From positions 248,001-312,000 of the forward strand of contig JXTC01000005.1 in assembly GCA_002914845.1 (NCBI GenBank): a stretch of 64,000 nucleotides of DNA, given 5' to 3'. The notes under the pieces are model-generated. The model was not told the origin of the DNA and made no database searches. It was given only the letters and a program-made list of their open reading frames with translations. The position numbers were made by a program, and so were the translations under genes. This DNA is from Trema orientale (lineage: Eukaryota > Streptophyta > Magnoliopsida > Rosales > Cannabaceae). Each line of letters opens with the position of its first letter. Positions within the stretch are counted from its first letter, which is position 1. Shown here piece by piece: positions 1 to 13,100 of the stretch.

Positions 1-84
1 TCGCGAGTTTAGGAAATTTTATCGCTTCGTATGTGATTCTTTAACTTGATCGGCAAGAAACGTGGATTATTATGTTTCGTGCAG

Positions 85-2718
85 TGATTGCTCAAGGAAT
101 CAATGCCGGAGACGTGAAGAAGCTTCAAGATGCAGGGATCTATACCTGCAATGGCTTGATGATGCATACTAAGAAGGTACAGTTATTCTCGGATCTAATA
201 ATTCGAGTTTGTGAGATATTTTTTTTGAGATTTTGCTTATTGTGATCTTTGTTGCAGCATTTGACGGGAATAAAAGGTTTATCTGAGGCTAAAGTCGATA
301 AGATCTGCGAAGCAGCTGAGAAGATAGTGGTTAGTGTTCATCGAAATTTTGTACTATTTATTTTTCACTCTAGTAAAATTTATCGTAGCTCTAGAATCAT
401 TTACATATTTCTCTATTTTGGTTTGCCTTTCCAGAATTTCGGCTATATTACAGGAAGTGATGCTCTGTTGAGAGTAAGTTCGGCGTTTTTTCTTCTGACT
501 ACATTGTGTTCTCTATATTTTTCAAGGCAATATTTTCAGGTCTAATTATCTGATTCTGTTGGATTAATTATGCTCCACTGAGTGTCTAAAAGAAAACTTT
601 GATTCTTGTTTTTTGGTTACAGAGAAAGTCCGTGATTCGTATTACAACTGGTAGCCAAGCCCTTGATGAACTGTTAGGCGGTAATCTTGCTCTTTTAGTC
701 GTTCCACGACTGTTTATAAGTTCTTGACAAATTTAAGTTTCTCTTTGCAAAAGAAAAGATTAATTGTATTTCCGTCTAAAATTATGAAAGGTGGGATTGA
801 AACGCTATCAATTACAGAAGCCTTTGGGGAATTCCGGTGAGTACATTGCACATTTTTCTTTCCAGGGATTTCTTTTTTGGCTAGAAATTGATTGCTGTTT
901 ATTTTTTCTATATGAAAATTGATAGTTTTGGTTTGCATCTTTAACATTGGTTCAGATCTGGGAAAACACAGCTTGCGCATACTCTCTGTGTTTCGACACA
1001 GGTACCTCTCTCCCCCTACTCATATCATGGCAAACATTGAAATCATTTGGCACTAGACCTTCGTTCTTATGGTCTTTCAGTAGCTAGTCTTACATTTCTC
1101 GCTAAAGAATGTTCTGAAATAAAGCACCCTGCCGAACTCTTCAAACAATGATGCATGGTGTCTCTTGTGCGTAATTGATCATGGTGATAGATGAGTGCTG
1201 TAAAAGAAATAAAGCTTTGGTGTAGGTTGATTAACCAGTTAGTTTGAAAAAGCACGCAGTTAAGTTTCAAGCTTTGCTGATTATGCTTCTTTGCAGCTTC
1301 CTACTAACATGCATGGAGGAAATGGAAAGGTTGCCTACATTGATACTGAAGGAACTTTGTATCCATATTAGTTGTTAATTCCAGTTGACATTTTAAGTTG
1401 CGCGTAATAGTCACTCTTTAGTGAAGAGTTATTTGCAAAGGTCCACAGTGTTGTATGTTTTCTTCTCAACTATATACACCTTCAGCCGACCTGACAGGAT
1501 TATCCCGATTGCTGAAAGATTCGGTATGGACCCAGGAGCTGTCCTTGACAATGTAAGCCTCAATTTTTGATATACAACCAGTAGCTAGTAGTACAATATC
1601 TGAAAATAATTTGTGTGCTCTTTCTCTGAAATAGATCATCTATGCTCGTGCTTATACGTATGAGCATCAGTATAACCTGCTTCTGGGTCTGGCTGCTAAA
1701 ATGTCTGAAGAACCATTTAGACTTCTGGTGAGACTTTACTAACTGAAGGACGCCTGATGAAAGTTCATGGTGCCTTGAAGACTGAAGTTTGTCTTCATTC
1801 TTGCTTTTCAGATCGTTGATTCTGTTATTGCCCTATTTCGGGTGGATTTCACCGGAAGAGGAGAACTTGCAGATCGCCAGGTTAACTCCAAATGTTTCAT
1901 AAAAGAATTTCTATGTTTCAGAAAAGTTACAGCTTCCCATTCTAGTGCCATTTCTCTTTCATAACTCATGAAGCGGTTTGTTTGCAGCAAAAACTGGCGC
2001 AGATGCTGTCACGATTAACAAAGATAGCTGAGGAGTACAATGTGGCAGTATACATGACCAACCAAGGTTGGTTTAATTGTTTAAATAAGTTCAGCTTTCT
2101 CAGCCATGAAACTGCTTGCATTGAGGCATTGATCAGCAATTTATGTTCTTGATTCTTCCCTATAGCCCGTGCTACTTTGACGCATGAGATTTTAAGAGCT
2201 TATAGATTAATCTCATTATTATACTTTTGGTTGCAGTTATTGCTGATCCAGGTGGAGGAGTATTCATATCAGATCCGAAGAAACCTGCAGGTGGGCACGT
2301 TCTTGCTCATGCGGCCACAATAAGGTTGATGTTCAGGAAAGGAAAAGGTGAACAGCGTGTCTGCAAGATTTTTGATGCTCCAAACCTACCAGAGGCTGAA
2401 GCAATATCCTTTTCTGCTTATGTGATTAATCCACTTGGGTCATTTTTCCTAGTGTCTGCAGCATCTTAATGAAAGGTTACCTTACTAACTGTTGTCTCCG
2501 GGAAAAAAAATGAAAAAAAAAAAACTTCAATTGGAAAAAGGCACATCTATTGTCTTCAATGTCACCGACACTGATTTAAAACCAGCTCCTCATCTTGCAG
2601 AAGCTTTAAATTCCAACTTACTGCTGAAACTTCACATTTCACTGGTTACAGTTTCTTCTTGACAAACAAATACGTATTTCAGATAACACCCGGTGGCATT
2701 GCAGATGCAAAGGATTGA
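85..2718 (+). CDS. DMC1: Meiotic recombinase DMC1 (3' part, 13 exons visible)
   Basis: RecA/RAD51-family strand-exchange ATPase that forms filaments on meiotic single-stranded DNA and drives interhomologue recombination in the nucleus. The first exons lie left of the window. Exons: 85-176, 258-329, 435-473, 623-680, 791-836, 956-1001, 1297-1358, 1486-1552, 1635-1727, 1812-1880, 1988-2066, 2237-2403, 2674-2718; all phases join. Visible: the N-terminal helix-hairpin-helix part ([28 protein letters not shown]), Walker A GEFRSGKTQ split by an intron at codon phase 2, Walker [13 protein letters not shown]2-region [11 protein letters not shown], and the family C-terminus [11 protein letters not shown]15-type features separate it from RAD51. 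The last intron looks U12-type (separate entry). Reading straight through that donor gives a false 22-residue tail ending at 2469. It is convergent with the next gene, about 0.7 kb between stop codons. Identification is very secure. Confidence 0.95.
2404..2673 (+). other. DMC1: AT-AC U12-type (minor spliceosome) intron in DMC1
   Basis: The donor starts ATATCCTTTT, matching the U12 AT-AC donor consensus. A branch-site-like TTCTTGAC at 2656-2663 puts the presumed branch A (2662) 11 nt before the terminal AC at 2672-2673. Splicing here joins codon GCA (2401-2403) to GTATTTCAG in frame and gives the family ending [16 protein letters not shown]. No GT donor near 2403 gives that result: a GT at 2422 with the AG at 2681-2682 is possible but would insert non-family residues and lose VFQ. 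Seen directly: the motifs and phase. Inferred: minor-spliceosome processing. Confidence 0.85.
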
Positions 2719-3411
2719 AGCCAGAAGTTCCTTTGTTTCTTATGGGCTGATCAATTCTGAAGATTCATAAATAATAACGACAGGCAGATACTTAGACTAT
2801 TGGTAGATGTTTCATTCTTATGTCTACTGCGGTTCACTTCTTGTATGTGTCTTCTAGGTCTGCGAACCTTGTTCGAATAGAAGTGCTTCAGCTACTCTGG
2901 CTTACGCCCCGTGTCCTGTATTTAGCAAATATCTTGGACCTAATGCAGCAGTAACTCGCCATAGAAAAAAATTTACGATTAGCGTTGTGTATCACATAGG
3001 CTAGAACATTGACAAGCTATCTAATTACCATCGTTGTTGAATGTTTGTTGTGCTTCGTTTCTTTGCTTTAAACAACACATACGCTACTCAAGCTAAAACA
3101 TTCCCAAATGAACTGGTGCGAAGACAATAAAAGAAAACGTTAACTATGTGGAACAAGCAGTCTATTAGACTACTAAATCAGCATCAACCCTGTACGCAAG
3201 GTGTATTATTGGAAATTACAGGCTGAGGTTTTAAGAGTATGTAAGCATATATGGAACCATGTCTTGGTGTTGATACTTCAAAGAAAAAGAGTAAACTACC
3301 CTCTAATGAAGTAGTCATCGGCAAGGAAACCGAAGCGAAGGAAAAGACCGCTGAAAAATGAAACAAGGCCCAAAAATAACAAAATCCTTGGTGTGAAGTA
3401 GTAGTCTTAGC
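2719..3411. other. Convergent 3' untranslated/intergenic interval
   Basis: Lies between the DMC1 stop and the TSJT1-like stop. It should hold both 3' UTRs and polyadenylation regions. A short A-run sits at 2502-2522, inside the preceding intron rather than here. Small open frames in this stretch have no family resemblance. No mobile element was recognised. Confidence 0.6.
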
Positions 3412-4757
3412 TCAGAAGTTTGAAGACCAGTTGGCTGCACTTCCGACTCTTGGCATGCCACTGGTTTCCTTGCGCGACCCTTCGTCCACCTTGAAGTTTG
3501 CACCACACACGTCACCTGAACTGTCCACCCTTGGCACTGGCTTCAGTTGGTGAAGAGGGTGCTCGAAACTCTTTAAGCCTCCAGAGGTTGTGAAGAAGCA
3601 GCCTAATATAAAAGAATAGAAACCAAGAGATGAGACCTAGTCCTAGTGCTGATGAACAAAGTATGAACATATTCAAATAGCCGAAACATCAGGAAAATGT
3701 GAAGATAATTTGAGCAAAATGTTGTCAAAACCTTTAGGGAATGGTGCGAAAGATTTGCCACAACCCTTCTTCACAATTTCTACATCATCTGAAAGAACAA
3801 GATGGCCTTCAGCGTCCGATCCCCAGAAGAATGGAACACTTCCATCAGCATCCTAAATTGTTAAATAATCAAGATTAGGCTCAATTGTGGAAGCTGGAAA
3901 AAGATAGAAAGAGATTGGAGATCCTAACAAGACAAATACAAATGCAGCGACCGGGAAATTTTACTCACAACAGCGATAAAGGTGGCTTTTGAAGCACTGT
4001 CGTAGAGAACAAATGTAAACTTCCCTTGGATGTCTCTGACAACCTGATCAGCGGGATAAGGACCTCGGTCTCTCAGAGTCCTGTAAGCTTCTATAACAAT
4101 GCTTGACTCGTTTGCTGTTTTGTTCAACCCATATTGTTGCTTAAGAGCAGCAACATTCTCTATATGGCCAATAAACAAGCAGAAAATGTCATCCACAACC
4201 GCAAACAGCCTGACAACAAGAGAAGAACATGAAGTTTGAATTAATGTGTCCGCATGTGAAACAGAAGTTGTGAAATAAGAATTACAGTACATTCTCGGAA
4301 AAAATCCTAAAATCCTCCTTATACATTCAGCACAACGAAGAATATAAAAACAGGAGACAAATATGAACTAAAGAAATTTTAACTAAATTGACATTTGTGG
4401 AACAATTTGATCTCCAAAGAGCATTCTTTCTAACTAGTGTTTCCTTCCAATGAACAATAAAACCATGTACAAAAGGTATCAATATGACTAGAAGAATTGT
4501 AGCAAGTAATAAATGGAATCTTTAGTTGCCAGTTAACCATATAACAAAACCATAAAATAACTTGTGTCTTTTGTCTTGTATCAGAAGCATCCAAATAAAC
4601 GATATACGATTAACAGAAGAGAGTAACGGCAAGAAACTCTCAACATTTGCTAATATGCTTAGCACCGCAGCACTAAGAACAGTGAATCGGGGTCTACAAT
4701 CGGTAAATAATAATAAATAATAATAAAAATAACAATAACAACAACAACAACAACAAC

Positions 4758-4802
<45 letters not shown>

Positions 4803-5456
4803 AACTGAGAAATTCGAATACACAAATTAGGCCCCTCAAATTCATATCTTTGTCCCAAAGATTCTATCGACTAAAAAAATGCATTCTATAGCCAAGAAAC
4901 TCGATGCCGATCTCATATTTCTCGATCTTTCCAGACATTTCTTAAGAAACAAACACAAACGAAATATGGAATTATTCACGACCCACGTAAAGAAAAAGAC
5001 CATTATTAGAGATCAAATAATGAACAGTCCAAGATCATAAACTCTTCTCAAATTAGTATAAAACAAATCTACCCCTTTCCTTCCAAAAAACAAAAAAAAC
5101 AAAAAAAAAGAACCCATATATCATCAAGATCATCCAATCCAAAACAAAAATAAATAAAGATAAAAAACAAAGAAATAAACAAAAGGGTATGATTAATTTC
5201 TTCATTTCTATTCTGGGTCTTCTTTAATTTTTGCAAATATGCAATAAAAACCGTACCTTGGGAGAAGAGGGTTCTGTCTTTCAAGAGAGTAGGCCATGAA
5301 CCCAGAAGAGCCAAGGTTGATGGTGACCGCAGAAGGATGAACCGAGGCGAAGTGGCGAGCCAGAAAGCCATCTTTGAGAGCCGAAACCGAGTCAGAGTGA
5401 GGGCTCTGAAGAGCGTCGGGGCTCTGAGCCACCGATTTGTCAAAAACAGCCAACAT
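3412..5456 (-). CDS. TSJT1: Stem-specific protein TSJT1-like / aluminium-induced protein (DUF3700)
   Basis: Stress- and hormone-responsive plant protein of unknown biochemical role, with a class II glutamine-amidotransferase-like fold. Exons (minus): 5257-5456, 3969-4209, 3732-3852, 3412-3602, giving 250 aa, the usual family length. The start MLAVFDKSVAQ at 5456 is the family start; the frame is open slightly upstream but has no ATG there. The diagnostic YGL (QQYGLNK) and LRDR (RTLRDRGPYP) motifs are both present, as is DADGSVPFFWGSD. Residue 2 is Leu, so the N-terminal Cys nucleophile of true glutaminases is absent, as is normal for this family; catalysis is not expected. Intron 1 (about 1.05 kb) carries a long AAC/AAT microsatellite. 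The promoter should lie right of 5456. Confidence 0.92.
4704..4801. repeat. AAT/AAC compound microsatellite in TSJT1-like intron 1
   Basis: About 98 bp of imperfect AAT units flanking an uninterrupted run of AAC units, then a long AAT run. In the minus frame it would read as poly-Tyr/Cys, an artefact of the repeat. It lies wholly inside the first intron. Confidence 0.9.
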
Positions 5457-5876
5457 TTTCAGGATCAAAGAAACAAGACAAAGAAGACGAAGATCGAATG
5501 TTTATGGCAAAAAGAGGAATGAGGAAAATGGCTGATCGATGAATGAAGATTAATATTTTGGGCAGTTATTAAAGAAAAGAGAGCTATATATGTGCCTATT
5601 ATAAATTTATAAGGTTGGAGAAGAGATTTTATTATTGACCAATGGGAGTCCACTTTTTATTCCACTTTTGCCCCTGCTTCTGACAAAAATTTCCGCGGGT
5701 TAGCTGGCATCTTATCCGTAATGTCTGTTCTATCCCTTTCCGATTATTATATTTGTTCAAAAAAGGTTCCATTATATTCCGGCAAATATAAATCGTTGAT
5801 TTCTTTTTTTTTTTTGGCTCAAAAATATAAATCGTTGATTTCGTTTAGATTAGATTTCTTTGCGTTTTATAAAGAA

Positions 5877-6050
5877 TAATGATTGAGACACTAAAATTTT
5901 ACACCAAAAACTTATACACATGTGTGACATTCATTTCAACTATTATTTTATTTAAAGTGGGATCACACTATTTAAGATTTAATAGTTGAATTATATGCCA
6001 TATCATGTGGTATAAATTTTTGGTGTAAATTTTTAGTGTCCTTAGCATTA
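5877..6050. mobile_element. MITE, ~174 bp, with long terminal inverted repeats
   Basis: The left arm (GACACTAAAATTTTACACC) pairs with the right arm read in reverse (GACACTAAAAATTTACACC). The match extends over roughly 40 bp with few differences, and both ends read TAATG. It encodes nothing. Superfamily not assigned; TA or TAA target duplications are possible. Confidence 0.75.
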
Positions 6051-6755
6051 CTCTTTTATAAATCTTGCATCATCAGCAAAATGATTACGTGTAATTTTTT
6101 TTTCTTGGGCTTGGAACATTATCACATGTATGTTTTGCTAAGAGGTATTTTAGTGTGTTTTTTATTTTTATTTTTTTGACGTATTTTCTTGGATGATTTA
6201 GAATTAACTATACATACTACTATTAATTTCTTTTTTCTTAATATGAAGTGTGTTATTACATGAACTTCTTTGATATTGCAATACAGGAAATCCTTTAGGT
6301 ATGAAATAATATCTTAGTAATGAACTTTTAATTTGGGAATTTTTAATTAGAATCAGAAATTGATTCTGATTTTTTTTGAAGTTCGGAAAAATCAGAATCG
6401 ATAATTAGCCCCCCTTTAAAAAATTCACATATGAGATATGACGTTATTTATTTATTTTTTAAAGCACGTCCCTAGCTGCTATGTTAAGCCATACTAGTCG
6501 AGATGCACTGAACATAGACTTTACATCTACTAGTTAATATAATTAACCTATGTATAAATATATTTGAGAAAATGAATAGAGTATTATACATCATGTACTA
6601 ACTTTTATAAACATATATTCAGCCAAATGTACATGGTAGGAGCTTAAAGACACACAAAAAAAGAAAAAAAAAAGATAGAAAATATAAAATGAGATAAAAT
6701 TAGAAAATTCTAGGATTTAAATTACATCTATGTGCTTCTAATTAAAACTTAGACT

Positions 6756-6994
6756 TATAAAAAGCACCAAACGAACTAAATGAAAAGATTCTTTTTTTTT
6801 TTTTGTAATAAAAAAAACGGATGAAAATCCAGTGGTGCTACCCTCATTCGATTGAGTTTCCAAAGATAACATATAAAAAGCACCAAACGAACTAAATAAA
6901 AAGATTTTTTTTTGAGTAATAAAAAAGACGGATGAGATCCCGATAGTGGATCACTTACCAGAACCACTCCTATTTAATTAAGCTCCCAAAAACG
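6756..6994. repeat. Two-copy tandem duplication, ~116-bp period
   Basis: The start TATAAAAAGCACCAAACGAA occurs at 6756 and again at 6872, followed in both copies by a T-run, a TAATAAAAAA segment and ACGGATGA. The copies have diverged towards their ends. The right copy runs into a tRNA B-box-like sequence near 6990-7005, so a retroposon origin is possible but not shown. Confidence 0.7.
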
Positions 6995-7469
6995 ACGGGA
7001 AAACTTGAACCATGACCTTGTGTTTTAAAGGGGTATCACATGATATAAAGGGGTTTGAAAATGGGAACTAAAGAGCTCAAATGCTACCACATTGATCTCA
7101 TTTTTTGATCTTTTCACTTTTGACCGGAATCATGCTTTTATGTTATTGTTCATATCATGTCGCCGTATTTAATCAGAGTGGCCTTTGTTGCTGATTGGTT
7201 GCACCTACCTCTAACCTTTCTCTTTTGGTTGGATATACATACAGAAGTATGCATATATACCTTGGCAAGTTTCTCTTGGTAAAGTAAAAGCAACTCATTT
7301 TACACGAGACCAACAATTATTACTATGTTTAGAAGTCTCAAATTTTGTTAGCAATAGAAAACAAAAACATCTTTGGTAATTTGTATTCAAAGGACATGAA
7401 TTATCCGAAACCATCTACAAGGCTCATCCTGTTTACTAAAACGACACAGACCAACATTGTTAATGCACC

Positions 7470-9830
7470 TCAAACCCTGTTGTAGGCGACCGACTTGCTG
7501 AAGAGGCGGCGGATGTATATAACCTGAAGTGAGCTTACAGCAGCCAGCAAAAGATACTCCCCAACTGTGTATAATACTACACGCTTCCTTGTGCTCTCAT
7601 TTGCTGCAGCAGGAAAAACGGAAAAAAAAAGGTCAGTAAAGATTGCTTCAGACATTGTTATATTTGTAAATGTTATCTTTTCATAATAGAGAAGTATATG
7701 GTCTAAGAAATCAACGGAACTGTGATTCACTAAAAAACAATTTATCTAATTCACATGATAACATACTCAACAGTTCACACCTTAGGAAGAAAGCAAATTG
7801 TCAGAAGAAACATGGTTAGTTCATCAGTCTCAAAATCTCCCTCAAATTATGGTACAGGCTGCAATACATGCATTCTTATTACATGAAGACATTAGAAAAT
7901 CCCTGGACGAGCCTGCTTGTGGAATGTGAATGCAACGAGTAGACATAAGGTTAATCAAGATGACCACCTTGGACCTCGCGTTGCATTCAGTGATTAAGTT
8001 TTAGAATCCTTACAGGGGCATTGGGGTTGGGGATATATGAATGCAACAAATGAGGCTTGACATACATCGGACCAAATCAAGGTACTTCTAGAAAATATTT
8101 AGCTCGTCATCTCCCAAGTATGGGAGAGGGGGGTGCCAAAGGAAAGAGTATAAGAAAAAAACTGCATCTTTCTTGTGAAGATGTGCTAACTTCAAACTAT
8201 ATGGACAAGGTCTTACACATGCGGAATCAAATAAAGTACAGAAACAGAAGTTCTATTGAAGCTCATGTAGAAACCAAACTCAAACACTAGAACTCTTACA
8301 TTGAAGTTTTATTGACACTAGAAACTAAGGGTTTTAGCTACAAATTACGTATAGATACCACTTTGGTAAAAAGTAAGAAACAACAGTGAATGGTATCACA
8401 AAACAACTCACGACTATCAATTTCAAACTTACTATGACGATGACGAGCATCACGAGCTTTCAGATACTTCTGCTCGGCGGTAACAGACTCCAATGCCTCT
8501 CTCAACTCGGCAATTTTAACATTAATAGGGTTCAGATGTTCTGCAACAAATAGAGATAAAATGGGTAAAACAACTAAAGTAGTTAAAACAACAGAGTACA
8601 ACAAAATAATAAAACAAACACAGGCAAAAACAATGACGCTGAGTTCACGAACCATCTTTAGCAAGGTCATGCTCATTAGGGATATGGCCGACATGTATGT
8701 AGAAGGAAACAGTCTCTGGGGTAGAGTAAGGATTGTGAAAACAGAATTTGTACATTCCATTTCGAGGGGCCTTAAACTCAAATTTGTCTCCAGATGTTCC
8801 CTTCATAGTGTGCACCGTGTTACCGCCCGGAGCGGTTACCTGTAGAAAATCCCACACTTGTGATATGCAAAACTAATTGCATAATAAACACAAATCACTT
8901 ATTCCGACAACTAAACCTAGGTTCGTGTAGAAATAGATAGAAAGGGGCTCCAAATGCATCATATCATTAAGGAAAAACACGAGTTTCCATCATAAAGCAA
9001 TAGTTCATGAAAAAAATTTAGAGAAAGTTTGCTGTGCAGCAAGAAAATCGTCGCTAAGCAAGTGGTACATATAGATTTCTAGGCTCTAGCAGAGAGAGAG
9101 GAAAAGAAAAAGGGCGGTGCGAATCGAAACAGGTCTTTTGGCACCCTTTTCTGGGGCAAAATTGCCCTTAATCCATGCTTCTCAGTTCTCACCAATGAAA
9201 TCACTACTAGCTTTACAAAAACTCCCTATTGCCTCCTCAAAAACTGAAAATTCCCTTTCCGAAAAGCTTCAATCTTGCACAAAATTCTTATAAATGAGTA
9301 ATAGTTAAGTCATATTCATTACCAGTATCATATCTCAGATCTGGGTTCCCTAACATCTCAATTTGTAGAGAAAGAGATATATTCTCAAATTTTAGTACTA
9401 CCAAAACTGCAAAATGTTCCGAAACATTCCATAAAAACCAAAGCAAAACCAGATCAATTTACAAAATTAGAAACCAAACCCAGAAACCCCCAAAATCAAA
9501 TCTTTGAATTCAAACCCAAGGAAAAGCTCATAAATTGAAAAAGAAAAAAGAAAAAAAAACCCTAGAATTAAAAAGGGGAAAACGAGAAAGACTTACAGTG
9601 AAATCAATGCCAGGGTGATCGGAGCTCCAGAAAATGTCATGGTCAACCACAACGAAATTCCCAGAAACGGTGTCACCCTCGTAGAGAACGTACTCGTAGA
9701 CGCATTCAACGTCGTTTACGGTCACCGAAAGCGAAGCGATTCGTCCGATAAAGCTCGTCAGAAGAAGAAGGAGGCTCATCAGCAATCGGGCCATAGAGGA
9801 CCCATTCCCATATCTCCATTTTCTCTCCAT
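7470..9830 (-). CDS. p24 family cargo receptor, p24-beta3-like (emp24/GOLD)
   Basis: Type I membrane protein of COPI/COPII vesicles that cycles in the ER-Golgi pathway and helps sort cargo. Exons (minus): 9597-9830, 8653-8839, 8433-8540, 7470-7603, giving 220 aa. An N-terminal hydrophobic signal peptide (LLMSLLLLLTSF) is followed by the GOLD domain (EYVLYEGDTVSGNFVVVDHD) with the usual Cys pair (VECV, KFCFHN). A coiled-coil stretch (KIAELREALESVTAEQ) and an RHRHTNESTRKR linker follow. Then come one transmembrane helix and the tail RRLFSKSVAYNRV, which is almost invariant in plant p24-beta and lacks a dilysine signal. The start at 9830 is the first ATG; an in-frame Met at 9794 just before the signal peptide is a reasonable alternative. 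Confidence 0.94.
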
Positions 9831-10140
9831 TAATTTTTCTCCGAAGCTCTTTCTCTAATTCCAAATTCTAGGGTTTGAGGAGAAGAAAACTGGTCTCTTT
9901 CTTCTCAGAAATCTGAGAAATTGAGAGCCGAATGAGGAGGAAGACGACGACGTCAAGACTCGCCACTCCGTTTTAATTTTTTATGACTTCTGAGATCGAA
10001 GCCTTTAAGGTGGATTTTCACACGCTGTTTCACCCACTGGGCTTGGGCTTGGGGGCGTCCTGTGGATTACCTTTATGTTGGGCCGACCATGGCCCAATCT
10101 TAAGGGCAGCGTTTTTATGGGCCAAAAAGGGGTTTTTGGA
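9831..10140. other. Upstream region of the p24-beta gene
   Basis: Should contain the minus-strand promoter and 5' UTR of the p24-beta gene, which reads leftwards from 9830. A short plus-strand open frame (9983-10189) has no recognisable similarity and runs into the repeat region. No other feature seen. Confidence 0.5.
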
Positions 10141-13100
10141 TAAATACGGAAAGTTACATATACCTTTTGAAAAATGCGGTAAGGCGTGAAACCTTAAAAC
10201 AATACGACTTTCACATTAAAAAGTTTGCAAAAATACGGTCTGACGCATTCAAATACAGACAACAATATTACCACATGTGTCAGCGTCTATTTTTTTAATT
10301 TGTTTTAGAGAGGTAAGAGACCAAAACACCTAAGTAAGCACTAGCGCGTGAGATCCTCCAGCAGCATTTTTTGTCATTTTTTTTCGTTTATTTAAACAAT
10401 TTAAAAAAAATAAAACGAAAGGGAAAAAGGGACGCTCATATCTATTTATTTGTTTATTAATGTTTTCAGATATTTATTTGCTCAAAATTTGATTATTTTG
10501 CTCTCAATTTAATTTTCTATTTTAATTAAGTGATTATTTTTAGATTTTAACAACTATGAATTTTTAATTGCACTATCACATATTTTTTGATAATTTTTTA
10601 CATTGAAATATGTAAAAATATTTAATAAATTAATTAGTAAACATTATTTGTTTCCAGCAATAAATAATGCAAATCTATTTCCAGTTTCTTGGTAGTTTCT
10701 AGCAATAAAGAATGCAAATCTATTTCCAGTTTCTTGGTAAGTTACTTATGGTAACTTTTTTTTTTCTTTTTAATAAGAAGTGCCTAAAACTCCCATTGTA
10801 AGTATGTTTTGTTTTTAGCATAAGGAACGCCAAATCTGCTTCTAGTTTTCTAGATACTATTAGTATGTTGGTAGATTACTTAAGGCTTTTTTTTTTTTTT
10901 TTCTAATAAGAAGTGCCCAAAATGCCTCTTCTAAGTTACCGGACCAATACTAGGAGTAACTTGCTATGATACCAATTGTAAACCTTTTAAGTTATACTCC
11001 TGATTGTTCTGAATACCTTTGGCTATTCGGCAATATCGTAGGATACTTATGGTAAAATCTTGTTTTTTTTTTCTCTCTTTTTTTCGTAAAAATAAAGAAT
11101 TCCATAATCTCAACTCTCATTTCATATCTTAGATCCCATAGGTAACGTAGTAAGATACCTGCGATAACTTTTATTTCCTCATAATTCACCCAAAGACTAT
11201 AGGTATCATTGTAAAATACCTATGGTACCTACAATATTTTGCAACAAGGAACATCCAACACTCCTTCCAATTTGTAGATATAGTTGGTATCTTACAATGA
11301 TACCTATGGTATCTATATGGATACTTATGGTAAATTTTACAATAAAGAGCACCCATTATGATATCAAAGATAACCTCCTAAGCTGCACTCTCAACTTTTC
11401 TGAATACCTTAGATACATATTATAATAGGATACTTATTGTAAAATCCTTTTTTTTTCTTTTATTTTTAATGAAGGACACCCAACTCTCTACCTATTTACT
11501 AAAAATCATACCGAAAATCATTGGTAACCTTTTAAGATACCTATGATAATTTTTTTTTAATATAAAAAAAGGTAATAGGATACTCGTAAGCAAAAGTAAC
11601 TTGTTGAGATACCCACAGTAACCTATTATTTTTTTATTTAAAAGTTTTTTTTCGTCCTTTTCCTTTTCTTGGCCACCTTTTCCCATATTTCATAGGTACA
11701 TATACCAAGATACTTACAGTAATATTTTATATTTTTTTAAAGAACTTTTTTTTTTCCAATAAAAAAACCTTATTCCATTTTTCAATTTCTCGAAATACCA
11801 TAAGTAACTATGTAAGATACCAATGATAACATCCTAGATTATTGTTGTTATTTTTCTCGTCAATTCTTTCAAATGCTAGAAGTAAATTAATATAATACAT
11901 GTGATAACTTCATTTTTTTTCCTAATAAGAAGTGAGAACTCTCCTTTTAATTTTTCCAAACACCACATGTAACTGGATAGGATACCTATAGTAATATCCG
12001 AGTTGTTCTTTTTTTTTTTTTCAATAAGAAAAGTCTAACTCTTATTCCAAACTTCCGGATACGAAAAGTAATTATGATACCTAAGTAGCCTCATAATTAT
12101 TTCTATTCTTTTTTTTTTTTTTAACAATAAGACCATCTGATTTCACAAGGTACCATAAGTAACCTTGTATGATACCTCAAACATAATAGGTAATTTACTA
12201 TGACGCTTATGTTCTCCCCTCCCCCGAGATATAATAAGTAACCATGTAGGATGCAAATGATAGCATCATGGGTTATTGTCGTTACTGTTTTTCTTTTTAA
12301 TTCCTTCGGATACCAAAAGTAACTTAGTATGATACTTATGGTACACTTTCTTTTTTTCTAATGAGAAAAGACAGCTCCTCTTTCAATTTCCCCAGATACC
12401 AAAGGTGACTAGGTAGAATACCTTGGTAAAATACAAGATTTTCTTTATAAAAAAAAAAAAAGAAACAACCAACTCACATTTCAATATCCAGGATACTAAA
12501 AGTAACTTAATATGATACCTATAGTAGCCTCATAAGTATTTTTATTCTCTCTCTCTTTTTTTTTTTTAATAAACAATAAGAATCTCCAATTTCACTAGAT
12601 ACCATACGTAATCTAGTATGATACTTTTTTTTTTTTCATAATTTATCCGAATGTTACATGTATCCTTGTAAAATACTCGTGGTATCTATAAGGATATGTA
12701 TAGTATCTTTTGCAATAAACAATATCCAAATCTCTTTCAGATAACATAGTTAGCCTAATAGGTGATGTTGGTAAAACCCGTAATTTACATAAATTTTCAT
12801 AAGATTTCAGAACCTATCAAGAATTGGGTATCTCAAATAGATACATAAAAGCACGTAGGTTTAAAATATATATATATATAACTACCTCTAAATGATAAAA
12901 ATAACCAAATTAGAATTCTATTTCTAATTGTAAAGAATAGTTAAAGAAAGAAAAAAAAAGAGAAAAAGAAATAATTAAAGAAAAAGCAAAAGAAATAGTT
13001 ATATATATATATATTTATAGAGAGAGAGAGTAAAAACTAAACGACAAAAAGATAAAAGTAAAAAAAGACAAAAAGGAAAAAAAGAAAAACGAAACAAAGT

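Larger units (their letters stand above)
5457..7469. other. Intergenic region, TSJT1-like promoter to p24 3' end
   Basis: No gene recognised. It contains the upstream region of the TSJT1-like gene (right after 5456), a MITE at 5877-6050, and a 116-bp tandem duplication at 6756-6994. The rest is AT-rich with poly-T runs. The short open frames are not supported. Confidence 0.6.

Noticed and set aside
2227..2469. Open frame that continues DMC1 beyond the U12 donor to a stop at 2469
   Set aside because: The tail after EAEA has no family resemblance, whereas splicing 2403 to 2674 restores the conserved C-terminus.
4522..4845. Tyr/Cys-rich open frame on the minus strand
   Set aside because: It is the AAT/AAC microsatellite in an intron read as protein.
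6985..7030. Second B-box-like word (GGTTCAAGTTT on minus) next to the 116-bp tandem repeat
   Set aside because: Same reason: a single short motif without the remaining promoter or structure.
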